Source: an uncultured Acetatifactor sp. (GTDB lineage Bacteria > Bacillota > Clostridia > Lachnospirales > Lachnospiraceae). From it: a stretch of DNA of 14,574 bases. A model generated the notes under the pieces. The model was not told the DNA's origin. It did not search any database and saw only the letters and a list, made by a program, of their open reading frames with translations. Position numbers and translations under genes: made by a program. The stretch's first letter is position 1. Every line of letters starts with the position of its first letter. This document shows positions 6,911-13,804 of the stretch, piece by piece. The stretch lies in the NCBI GenBank assembly GCA_910588225.1, contig CAJUQT010000071.1, positions 1 through 14,574 on the forward strand, read 5' to 3'.

Positions 6911-7906
6911 TCATTTCCTTCGCTTATTATTGAACACTGCTTTCAGGATACACAGGAGCGCCCCAAAAAGCAGTGCCGCCACCGGCCATATCAGCGCGAC
7001 CGTCTTCCACTCATATCCGCCTAATCCCAGACCCAGGAAAGCTGCCACTACCAGGCACCAGTACGCTCCGGAAATAAGGGAAATCTTCTGTGCTTCTGCC
7101 TTTTTCTCCTCTGTGTAATCACCCTCCTGAAGCAGCTTATCATAACTGCCTCTGATACTTTCCACCCACACAAACAGGAACACTGCCGCTGCCACAAATC
7201 CCAGCAATACAGTGACACAGATAATCAATACAAAATCTTCTGCAGTGAAGGCTGCTGCCAGCATGGTAGGTACCACACCCAGAATGCACAATACAGTTCC
7301 CACGGTAATCCCCATATTGTAAGTCCAGGAAAATGCTTCTTTTTTCTTTGCTGCCATTCCTTTTACTCCGTATTGCAGCGTCAGCTTTTCCTTTTCCAGG
7401 TATTCATACTTTTCCAACTGTGTCCCGGTAAATACAAATACCGCTACACCCATTGCCACCAGAACTAATAATATGGCCACCCCGATTCCGCCTGCCATAT
7501 CTTCACTTAAAAGCATTTTGCCATACTCGGCCATCCCTCCAAGCAGAAGAAGCGGAATCGGTGACAATACACACAGGGCTGTAGCCGCTGCTCTGGGAAG
7601 CGCAAACCGCTTCGTCAGATTCAGAAATCGGTCGGCTTCTTCCATGGATACAATCTTAGCCTCTGCTTCCTCTGACACAACTTCCAATTCAGCAGGCTCT
7701 GCTTCCTCCGTCTCTTCCTTCAGTAAATAATCTGTGCTGACCGCAAACAGCTGACTCAGCATAATAATTTTATCAATATCGGGAATGGAAGTTCCGCTTT
7801 CCCACTTTGACACAGACTGCCTGGAAATGTCAAGCTTATCTGCCAGTTCCTCCTGAGACCATCCTTTTTTCTTTCTGAGCACCATTACCTTTTCGCTGAA
7901 ATTCAT
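6911..7906 (-). CDS. XRE-family regulator with six-span membrane domain
   Basis: A 331-aa protein with an N-terminal Cro/C1-type helix-turn-helix (about residues 7-62; the recognition part is in DKLDISRQSVSKWESGTS), an acidic linker (64-92), then six predicted membrane segments near 103-124, 139-162, 195-219, 224-248, 279-297 and 301-323. A membrane-tethered DNA-binding protein of this layout is common in Clostridia and is thought to sense membrane or envelope state, but its signal and targets are unknown. The ATG at 7906 has AGGAAAAG just upstream. Palindromic GGTTGTCAACC-like sites about 140-190 bp upstream could be its own operators. The carbamate kinase gene follows 81 nt downstream and may be co-transcribed. 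Confidence 0.85.
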   Translation of the reverse strand: MNFSEKVMVLRKKKGWSQEELADKLDISRQSVSKWESGTSIPDIDKIIMLSQLFAVSTDYLLKEETEEAEPAELEVVSEEAEAKIVSMEEADRFLNLTKRFALPRAAATALCVLSPIPLLLLGGMAEYGKMLLSEDMAGGIGVAILLVLVAMGVAVFVFTGTQLEKYEYLEKEKLTLQYGVKGMAAKKKEAFSWTYNMGITVGTVLCILGVVPTMLAAAFTAEDFVLIICVTVLLGFVAAAVFLFVWVESIRGSYDKLLQEGDYTEEKKAEAQKISLISGAYWCLVVAAFLGLGLGGYEWKTVALIWPVAALLFGALLCILKAVFNNKRRK

Positions 7907-8047
7907 TTCTTTTCCTGCCGCATTCGCAGCTTTTCCTTTCTGTGTTTTCTACATGTATTCGTTCAGCTCGTCTTCTCTCATAACAATTCAAACTACATCT
8001 GAATGTTACATACGCGCTGAGCACATGAAAAACATATCAGAAATTCC

Positions 8048-8097
8048 GGTTGTCAACCACCAACTGCGCTTTGCAATCTGTCAACCGGCGGTTGCAA
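8048..8097 (-). promoter_or_regulatory. Operator-like palindromes upstream of the XRE-type regulator
   Basis: GGTTGTCAACC (8048-8058) is a perfect 5+1+5 palindrome; 28 bp on, TGTCAACC recurs (8079-8086) and overlaps CAACC-GGC-GGTTG (8082-8094). TTGCAA occurs at 8071-8076 and 8092-8097. On the minus strand the two TGTCAACC copies give two perfect TTGACA hexamers, each a possible -35, though no good -10 is found at 16-18 nt (TATGTT lies 14 nt from the proximal one). The cluster sits between pilT and the regulator gene and looks like a multi-site operator, probably autoregulatory. Confidence 0.5.
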
Positions 8098-8165
8098 CTG
8101 CTTTTTGGCATGCTCGGATTGCACTTTTTATCTCTCTCCTGCTTCAGCTACAGGCATTTCAGAAA

Positions 8166-9290
8166 TCATTTCTGTCCCTCCAGACGCTTTTCCATATATT
8201 CATATCCATAATGGGTCCGGAATTTCAATGCCGTTGATTTGGAAATTTTGCCCTGCGCATACAGTTTCAGAAGACTTCCGTCCATGGTGCACATTCCGTC
8301 ATTCATACCGGACTGCATGACAGAATCCAACTGGTTCACTTTGTTCTCCCGAATGATATTCTGAACGGCATCCGTCACCTTCAGAATCTCAAATACGGGA
8401 ATTCTGACCTGATTGCCGTTGTCGCCTTCCTCGGTGGTAGGCACAAGCTGCTGACAAACTACCGCTTTCAACACCTGAGCAAGCTGAACTCTGGCCTGCT
8501 CTTTATCGGGAAATACATCCACAATACGGTTGATGGTATCCGCCGCGCTGCTGGTATGCAGCGTACTGAATACCAGCACCCCTGTCTCCGCTGCGATAAG
8601 CGCCGAATAAATAGTATCGTAATCTCGCATTTCTCCCAGGAATATCACATCCGGGCTCTCTCTCAGAGCGGAGCGGAGGGCGTCCAGATAGCCCGGCGTG
8701 TCAATAGAAATCTCTCGTTGGGTCACAATAGCGCTTTTGTGCCGGTGAATATACTCAATGGGATCTTCCATAGTGATAATATGGCAGTCACGAGTACTGT
8801 TTATACGGTCTATCATACAGGCCAGCGTGGTAGATTTCCCTGTTCCCGCCGCACCTGTCACCAGCACCAGTCCGCCGCTGGTATCGGCCAGTGAAAGGAC
8901 ATCTTCCGAAATTCGCAGTCGTGCCGGGTCCGGCAGTTCAAAGCGAATCACGCGGATAACTGCCGCCAGAGAGCCTCTCTGCCGGAACACATTGACACGA
9001 AAGCGTCCTCCCGGAAATGTACCATGTTCCGTTTCTCTCCTGGGCATAGACAGTGAAAAGTCATCGTCTTCCCCGCGTTCAAGCCGCGTGCGGTCACGAT
9101 GGGCCTCCTGGTAGATCTCGTCCACCAACTGTCCAATCACATTCGGCATCATCATTTTATCCCCGATTCTCTTCTGCCTGCCATTTCGTTTCATCGTAAC
9201 CGGCAATCCTGCCACCAGAAAAATATCAGAGACATCTTCATCCCGCACTGCCTGCTCCAGAATCTCATATATGCCAATATTTCTGTCCAT
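8166..9290 (-). CDS. pilT: PilT-type twitching motility ATPase
   Basis: A 374-aa secretion-type hexameric ATPase that in type IV pili drives retraction from the cytoplasmic face. An N-terminal PilT domain (SDIFLVAGLPVTMKRNG, 21-37) precedes the RecA-like domain with Walker A TGAAGTGKST (145-154), Asp box IITMEDPIEY (171-180), Walker B DVIFLGEMRD (214-223) and His box STLHTSSAADTINRI (242-256). The GEMRD sequence and the C-terminal AVQNIIREN (a form of the AIRNLIRE motif needed for retraction) place it in PilT rather than PilB. The start chosen is the ATG at 9290, with GAGAGGTGG upstream; a GTG at 9302 also reads in frame. It closes the pilus-like gene run, 90 nt after the preceding gene. No PilB is present in the window. 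Confidence 0.93.
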   Translation of the reverse strand: MDRNIGIYEILEQAVRDEDVSDIFLVAGLPVTMKRNGRQKRIGDKMMMPNVIGQLVDEIYQEAHRDRTRLERGEDDDFSLSMPRRETEHGTFPGGRFRVNVFRQRGSLAAVIRVIRFELPDPARLRISEDVLSLADTSGGLVLVTGAAGTGKSTTLACMIDRINSTRDCHIITMEDPIEYIHRHKSAIVTQREISIDTPGYLDALRSALRESPDVIFLGEMRDYDTIYSALIAAETGVLVFSTLHTSSAADTINRIVDVFPDKEQARVQLAQVLKAVVCQQLVPTTEEGDNGNQVRIPVFEILKVTDAVQNIIRENKVNQLDSVMQSGMNDGMCTMDGSLLKLYAQGKISKSTALKFRTHYGYEYMEKRLEGQK

Positions 9291-9380
9291 CTGTCCGTCC
9301 ACCTCTCTATTTTACTCCGATGCAACAGTTCTGCCTTCCGGTCTGACCGTTACATATCTGTCACCATGGTTCATACTGCA

Positions 9381-9788
9381 TTAATCCCCAAGCCAGAGAT
9401 TTCCCATATCCGTTTCCGGCTCCCACGCCTTTCTGATTCTCCAACCACACACACGAAATCCTGAAGTCTCGTCCGGCACAATTTCCACCGTCAGCGTATA
9501 CTGGTTCTCAGAAAAAGTCTTCCGAATTACACCTGTCTCGTCTGTCTCTGTCTCTTCCATCCGGGTTATATCTCCGCCTTCCGCCAGAAATTCTTTCACC
9601 TGTCGCAAAAACGTCTGTCCGTAAAGCTCCAGTTCATATCTGGTCCGCACGGTGTCCGCGTACTGCTGAGCAAGACTTAAATCCGCCCGGGCTGTGGTGA
9701 AATTCAAGATTCCCAATGTGGTCATACATATACTGATAACCGTCAGCAGAATCGCCAGCGGTCCCAGCCTGATGGGGATATGTCTCAT
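9381..9788 (-). CDS. Small single-anchor protein of the pilus-like cluster
   Basis: A 135-aa protein I do not recognise by family. It has a short basic N-terminus, one membrane segment (about residues 8-30), then a helix-like stretch (TARADLSLAQQYADTVRTRYELE, positions 32-54) and a beta-rich region ending in a Trp-rich tail (WRIRKAWEPETDMGNLWLGD). A membrane helix continuing into an amphipathic helix with repeated alanines is the shape of minor pilins such as PilX, but there is no G|FxxxE prepilin cleavage site. Its place between the 154-aa anchored protein and PilT suggests an assembly or minor pseudopilin role. The ATG at 9788 has AAAGGTG about 10 nt upstream. Function is inferred only from shape and context. 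Confidence 0.75.
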   Translation of the reverse strand: MRHIPIRLGPLAILLTVISICMTTLGILNFTTARADLSLAQQYADTVRTRYELELYGQTFLRQVKEFLAEGGDITRMEETETDETGVIRKTFSENQYTLTVEIVPDETSGFRVCGWRIRKAWEPETDMGNLWLGD

Positions 9789-9872
9789 GATAAATCCACA
9801 CCTTTCTGCAATCTGTAAGTTCGTAACAATTCCACGACCTGTCTGAACTGTCGCGTAAATTCCCCAAACTGC

Positions 9873-10337
9873 CTAATGTCCCATATATACCGCCGTCTTC
9901 AGCATGTACAGCTGTTCTCCGCTGTCCTCCCTGGACACGTTAATCACACCCTGTGTCAGTCCGTTTTCATTTCCTGCTTCCGGTACCCACAGCACCTCCA
10001 CCAGAAAGCTGCCATCCGCCGCCGGCTTCATTTTCTCGTCATATCTTGCCTGCAGAACCTCCTGACCGTCCTGCCGCAGAATCTCAACGTTTCCATCCTC
10101 CTCCAGCAGAACGGCCAGCATTTCCAGGCTGTCGGAAGCGGCCAGAGCCTCTGCCGCGTTCTCTGCCAGATGTACCGCATTGGTCAGTACCTTTGCCTTC
10201 CCACTCATCTGTCCTGACAAGGCAAAAACTTTTGTCAACACCAGAATCACCGCGATAAATATCAGCGCCAAAACCAATGTCTCCATATAAAATGATGTGA
10301 TATGCTGCCCTTTACCTTCTTCCCTGTATCCTCTCAT
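9873..10337 (-). CDS. PilV-like anchored protein of the pilus-like cluster
   Basis: A 154-aa protein with a charged 11-residue N-terminus, a hydrophobic helix (about residues 15-36), and then a helix rich in alanine (AVHLAENAAEALAAS, 54-68) before a beta-rich region. The N-terminal arrangement TSFYMETLVLALIFIAVIL is strikingly like a type IV prepilin N-terminal helix (FTLIETLVALAIL), with a Glu in the corresponding early position, but the residue before it is Thr or Ser rather than the Gly needed by prepilin peptidase. The AENAAEAL part resembles the start of PilV-type minor pilins. The gene overlaps its upstream neighbour by ATGA, so translation is coupled; GGGAAGG lies 6 nt from the ATG. 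Likely a pseudopilin-like envelope protein. Confidence 0.75.
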   Translation of the reverse strand: MRGYREEGKGQHITSFYMETLVLALIFIAVILVLTKVFALSGQMSGKAKVLTNAVHLAENAAEALAASDSLEMLAVLLEEDGNVEILRQDGQEVLQARYDEKMKPAADGSFLVEVLWVPEAGNENGLTQGVINVSREDSGEQLYMLKTAVYMGH

Positions 10338-10813
10338 CTGCTGCCTTCCCGCACATCCGCCTGCCGGCTTCTCATATGAAACAATACTCTTCCCCCATCA
10401 GTGGTGACGGCAAATGTATCTTCCGCTATCTCTTCCACCAGGAAACTTTCCGTCTCTCCGATTACCCTTGCCGCCGCCGGATTCATCTCTCCGCCAGCCT
10501 GTCCGTACTCTTCCATGAGACAGCCATCCTGCCAATAGATTCGAAAGCAGTATCCGGAGTCCCCGTCCGCAATGCTCAGTATCTGAGAGCCGCCCTCTTT
10601 AGAAAGCGTAACCGCCCCTGCACTGTCGCTGGATTTTACACAGGTAGTCAGATAGGACAGCAGCACCCTGCTCTGATTGTTTTCCGTCTGACCTGACACA
10701 GTACTGCGATAGGTCTGTGCACCAAAAAGAACCACCAGAAAAAAGCCGGCCAGAAAAAGACAGGCAATTCCCATTGTATAGAAAGCCATCGGCAGATTTC
10801 TGTCATGTTCCAT
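10334..10813 (-). CDS. Small anchored protein, possibly DUF4860
   Basis: A 159-aa protein with one N-terminal membrane segment (about residues 10-31, MAFYTMGIACLFLAGFFLVV around 9-28) followed by TYRSTVSGQTENNQSR and a beta-rich domain with conserved-looking GYCFRIYWQDGCLMEEY (around 87-103). The layout and its position after a PilC gene fit the DUF4860 family seen in clostridial pilus clusters; that family assignment is from memory and unverified. A good AGGAG site lies 8 nt from the ATG at 10813, and the stop overlaps the next start as ATGA. The domain could be a lumenal or pseudopilin-like head. No catalytic motif is seen. Confidence 0.75.
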   Translation of the reverse strand: MEHDRNLPMAFYTMGIACLFLAGFFLVVLFGAQTYRSTVSGQTENNQSRVLLSYLTTCVKSSDSAGAVTLSKEGGSQILSIADGDSGYCFRIYWQDGCLMEEYGQAGGEMNPAAARVIGETESFLVEEIAEDTFAVTTDGGRVLFHMRSRQADVREGSR

Positions 10814-10838
10814 GGTTCCTTCTCCTTTTTCATATAAT

Positions 10839-11156
10839 CTATTCTCTGCTCACCACCCGCACATCCGGAGGCAGATTGGAGGCAAAGATATCATATGCAA
10901 CAAAAAAATCCTCTCTGTTGATCTGAAGTCCGTAATTTTCCTCCAGATACTCCAGACTGGGCGGATAGTTTCCTTCCACCACATAACATTGCAGCGCACT
11001 GCGTTCAACGGCAGCCTTCAGCGCCGCGGCACTCTCTTCTCCCATATCTTCACCGGAAGTCCTCGCCCCCCATTGAAGCAGAAATACCGCAATCGCCGCA
11101 GTCACCGCCGCAAATATTATCAAAGGATAACGCTTTCGCCTTTTATCCACATACAT
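10839..11156 (-). CDS. Small anchored protein with pilin-like C-terminal segment
   Basis: A 105-aa protein. A basic N-terminus (YVDKRRKRYP) is followed by a membrane segment (about residues 11-29), then LKAAVERSALQCYVVEGNYP and an ending rich in Asn, Pro and Asp. The part reading ERSALQCYVVEGNYPPSLEYL resembles the region after the N-terminal helix of GspG-like pseudopilins (aligned to the ALxxYxxxNGxYP pattern), though the GFTLIE signal is missing and the N-terminus is basic. The start at 11156 is preferred because GGGGGG lies 6 nt upstream; a longer TTG/GTG reading to 11186 has no such site. It sits between PilC and the 159-aa anchored gene, with 25 nt to the latter. Confidence 0.7.
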   Translation of the reverse strand: MYVDKRRKRYPLIIFAAVTAAIAVFLLQWGARTSGEDMGEESAAALKAAVERSALQCYVVEGNYPPSLEYLEENYGLQINREDFFVAYDIFASNLPPDVRVVSRE

Positions 11157-11232
11157 ATTCGTCCCCCCTGCCGCATTTAGGCACAAAATGAAAAGCCTGT
11201 TACTGTGAAGATTGTAAACCGTAACAAAAATC

Positions 11233-12276
11233 CTAACCTACCGCATTCATCATACCAATCAGCGGAAGCATAACACTGAGCAGGGAAAGTCCCACTGTCA
11301 GCATCAGAATGCCTGACAGAAGCGGATCCACAATTCCCACCAGACGATCCACCAACGCGGAACAGTGACCGCTCAGCAAATCAGTAAGCTTCTGAAGCAC
11401 CGATTCCAGATTGCCGCTGCGCTCTCCAGCCAGAAGCATTCTCCCATAGACAGGTTCAAACAGCTTCTCTTCGAATGCGGCCTGCGCTATGCCATGTCCT
11501 TCTCCCATACGGCTGATACATCGTCCGATTCTCTCCTCCACAGGTCTGCAGGAAACCATCTTGCAGCTTTCCGCCATTGCCGTATCCTGCATCTCACCGC
11601 TGGCCAGAAAAGTAGATAGCGCCGCCGTAAAACGGAACATTCCCAGACTCTCCAATATGACGGCACAAACCGGGATTTTCCCCAGTATGCTCTCCACAAT
11701 ATGCCGCCTCCTGCCGTTCCAGAGAACAAATCCCAGAACCAGTCCCACAATCACAAGCACCATAATTGCCAGTGCAGCCCAGCAGAAGCCATAGGCCCAG
11801 CGTACATATGCATAAGAAGAAGCCGTCAGGCTCCCAGTCAGATTCTCATATACTTCGTTAAACGCCGGAAGCACCATAGTCAGCATGACTGCCAGCACAG
11901 CCACAATAATGACCAGCATGGCTATGGGATAGATAACCGCATTCTTCAGCTTTACCGCCATGGTCTTCTGTTCCGCATAATACCTTGCAAGCTGGAAAAG
12001 CACATCTTCCAGACGTCCTGCATTCTCTCCAGCACTGACCATTCTGACCGCGTATTCCGGAAAAATCCCTGTGGTCTTCATAGCGGCGGATAACCTCCTG
12101 CCGGCTTCTGTCTCTGTCTGCATGATCTTCAGTCCCCGTTCCAGGACACCGCCCTGTTCCCTTCCGGACTGCAGCAGCGCCACGGCCTCGTCCATCTGAA
12201 TTCCGGACCGGACCATCATCGCCATACTTTCACAGAATGCACTTACTCCCAGACTGTCCAGTTTTTTCTGTCTCAT
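11233..12276 (-). CDS. pilC: PilC/GspF inner-membrane platform protein
   Basis: A 347-aa polytopic protein of the type II secretion F family, the inner-membrane platform that pilus ATPases act on. Two T2SSF repeats are visible: the first begins with FCESMAMMVRSGIQMDEAV and includes MVSAGENAGRLEDVL, the second begins FRFTAALSTFLASGEM and includes MLLAGERSGNLESVLQKL. Membrane segments follow the first repeat (VIYPIAMLVIIVAVLAVML, then WAALAIMVLVIVGLVLGFV) and end the protein (PLLSGILMLTVGLSLLSVML). The start chosen is the ATG at 12276 with GGGAG 7 nt upstream; the frame stays open upstream to a TAA near 12394, so a longer N-terminus from a TTG at 12333 is possible. The cytoplasmic N-terminal part is short for the family. 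It follows the transglutaminase lipoprotein by about 130 nt. Confidence 0.92.
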   Translation of the reverse strand: MRQKKLDSLGVSAFCESMAMMVRSGIQMDEAVALLQSGREQGGVLERGLKIMQTETEAGRRLSAAMKTTGIFPEYAVRMVSAGENAGRLEDVLFQLARYYAEQKTMAVKLKNAVIYPIAMLVIIVAVLAVMLTMVLPAFNEVYENLTGSLTASSYAYVRWAYGFCWAALAIMVLVIVGLVLGFVLWNGRRRHIVESILGKIPVCAVILESLGMFRFTAALSTFLASGEMQDTAMAESCKMVSCRPVEERIGRCISRMGEGHGIAQAAFEEKLFEPVYGRMLLAGERSGNLESVLQKLTDLLSGHCSALVDRLVGIVDPLLSGILMLTVGLSLLSVMLPLIGMMNAVG

Positions 12277-12407
12277 TTTATTTCTCCCAATTACAATTCT
12301 GCAACTTTCTTCCAGCTCTTCCTTTCCCGGCAATCCCCGGATACTTTCCGTCCATCCCTTTTGCGGCCGCTGGTCAATATGATTGCTGATTTATAGTTCC
12401 GGTTTCT

Positions 12408-13361
12408 TCAATAATAATATACATCCGCATAGTTTGTACCATCTCCGATAAAGGTACCATCCGCACCGTTTGCCGAAAAAGTCAGATCCAGGCGGTTCCA
12501 GTCACCGCTTTTCACCTCATAGTCTACGGTCACCCAGCCGGTTTCCTCCGTGTAAAACATATTCCAGGCATGATACAGATTATCCGGCGACACATTGCCG
12601 AAAACCATCTTCGTGGGAATCCCCTGGCTGCGAAGCATAGACGCCGCAAGCGCGGCATAGTCAAAACAGATTCCCTTTCCTGTCCGCAGAGTCTCGTCGG
12701 GATCCGGCAGATAGCTCTTGTTGTTCTGCACTGTTGACGCCTTTTCTCTGTCATATGTCACCGAATCACAGATGTATTCAAAAACGGCCGCCACAAAAGC
12801 AACCGCATCCTCCGCCTCTTCCGCCAGCTCCCCGGCCTTCTTCACACATTCCGAGTCCTTACTGTAGCTGACATAATCACTGGGCCGCAGAAAAGGCTGA
12901 AATTCGTCCGTCAGCTTCACTTCCTGGTCCGTGGTATACATAACGGCATAATTCGTCTCCGTCGTATTCACCATGACCCGAAAAGTGTATACCCCATCCC
13001 CACACTGAACAGGAAATATCGACGGTGTCCCGTCATTTGCCACATTATAAGTATAAGTGTCCTCTCCCTTAATCACCTGAAACTTCAATCTGGAATCTGC
13101 TTTCGCCGAGACAGCCACATATCCCGAAGCCACAGCTGACAGATCTATCTGTGCTTTGTCGTCTCCCACAGCCTTATCGGCATGAAAGGCAGAATCGGCA
13201 AACTCCGGAATCTGGTAATGGGTCTTTGTGCTTTCCGTCTTCTCACTTCCTGAAGCCGCATGTACCGTGGACTGTCCTTCCGTCTCTCCGCCTCCCCCTC
13301 CGCAGCCGCTGAGACACAGTAACAGAGCCAACGCCAGACACTTTATTCTATTATGACGCAT
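12408..13361 (-). CDS. Transglutaminase-like lipoprotein
   Basis: A 317-aa exported lipoprotein. A signal peptide with a basic start (MRHNRIK) and lipobox LSGC puts the lipidated cysteine at residue 20, followed by a Gly-rich and Ser/Thr-rich tether. The mature protein has a beta-rich domain (about 70-150) and a C-terminal transglutaminase-like core with Cys232 in GKGICFDYAALAASML, His264 in LYHAWN and Asp280 in GWVTVDYE, so the catalytic triad is complete. Members of this fold act as proteases, amidases or cross-linkers on extracytoplasmic targets; the target here is unknown. The ATG at 13361 fits the signal peptide, but the GGAGAG site is 13 nt away, and an in-frame ATG at 13397 exists, so the start is not certain. 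It is first in the run that continues with PilC and shares no homology in sequence layout with the TgpA-like protein. Confidence 0.9.
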   Translation of the reverse strand: MRHNRIKCLALALLLCLSGCGGGGGETEGQSTVHAASGSEKTESTKTHYQIPEFADSAFHADKAVGDDKAQIDLSAVASGYVAVSAKADSRLKFQVIKGEDTYTYNVANDGTPSIFPVQCGDGVYTFRVMVNTTETNYAVMYTTDQEVKLTDEFQPFLRPSDYVSYSKDSECVKKAGELAEEAEDAVAFVAAVFEYICDSVTYDREKASTVQNNKSYLPDPDETLRTGKGICFDYAALAASMLRSQGIPTKMVFGNVSPDNLYHAWNMFYTEETGWVTVDYEVKSGDWNRLDLTFSANGADGTFIGDGTNYADVYYY

Positions 13362-13390
13362 AAAAATATTATCACTCTCCCACGCGTCCA

Positions 13391-13409
13391 ACGGCATCCT
13401 ATGTGCCGT
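13391..13409 (-). other. Hairpin in the leader of the lipoprotein gene
   Basis: On the minus strand ACGGCA-CATAGGA-TGCCGT gives a 6-bp stem with a 7-nt loop, about 30 nt before the chosen start. It overlaps the alternative upstream ATG, which argues against that start being used. It lies in the predicted leader of about 135 nt. Confidence 0.4.
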
Positions 13410-13501
13410 GGAGAACCAAACTGAACTTCACTTTTCATCAAATGCCCTGCCGGCGCGGAATTGCATCCGGTATTTGAAGAGAAAAATTCCTATGATACTT
13501 G

Positions 13502-13530
13502 ATGATAACTCATTTTGGGGAAAATTTCAA
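13502..13530 (-). promoter_or_regulatory. Strong sigma-A-like promoter of the lipoprotein/pilus run
   Basis: TTGAAA (-35, 13525-13530) and TATCAT (-10, 13502-13507) lie on the minus strand with a 17-nt spacer; each differs from consensus at one base. The predicted start near 13495 leaves a leader of about 135 nt before the lipoprotein gene. It is the best-matching promoter seen in the window. Confidence 0.65.
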
Positions 13531-13585
13531 CTGTATGAGGGAATTATTTCAGACTTCCGTGCTTTCTTATTTTCGTGTTTAAAGC

Positions 13586-13668
13586 TTACCGGCTGCGCCT
13601 CCTTAAATCGAGCAGGAAAATGTCCCTCTCCCTGCTCGCCGCGCGGCCCATGGTTGCCTCAGCGGTAA
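13586..13668. repeat. Highly foldable intergenic element
   Basis: Nested pairing: TTACCGGCTG (13586-13595) complements CAGCGGTAA (13660-13668) with one bulged base; inside it CGAGCAGG (13609-13616) pairs perfectly with CCTGCTCG (13631-13638) across a 14-nt loop; next to that is the palindrome GCCGCGCGGC (13638-13647). It lies between the terminator of the Rpn-type remnant and the promoter at 13502-13530, and is much richer in GC than its flanks. It may be a dispersed repeat, a structured RNA, or a non-coding mobile element. No open frame here is convincing. Confidence 0.5.
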
Positions 13669-13696
13669 ACTTCCACTTGGGGGCCTGCGCATAACC

Positions 13697-13729
13697 AAAA
13701 AACAGGCAGACCACATCTGATCTGCCTGT
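13697..13729 (-). terminator. Rho-independent terminator after the Rpn-type remnant
   Basis: On the minus strand ACAGGCAGA (13721-13729) and TCTGCCTGT (13702-13710) pair perfectly over 9 bp with a 10-nt loop and run straight into six T residues. This is the clearest terminator in the window and ends transcription from the right before the lipoprotein promoter. Confidence 0.8.
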
Positions 13730-13804
13730 CAATCCGTATATTTTCTGTATTTTCATTCCACAGCTGACTTTACGCTTTCTTGTCTGCAGTTATTGTATGA
13801 GCAT

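Noticed and set aside
8160..8174. CAGAAATCATTTCTG as a terminator for pilT
   Set aside because: A perfect inverted repeat but AT-rich, with a 1-nt centre, overlapping the stop codon and lacking a T-run.
12277..12407. Remnant of a pilB gene upstream of pilC
   Set aside because: The frame open here gives a short hydrophilic peptide with no Walker, Asp-box or zinc-binding motif, so nothing supports a PilB remnant.
13408..13668. Plus-strand open frame of 86 codons
   Set aside because: It covers a promoter, a hairpin and the nested-stem element, has no ribosome binding site and no recognisable domain.
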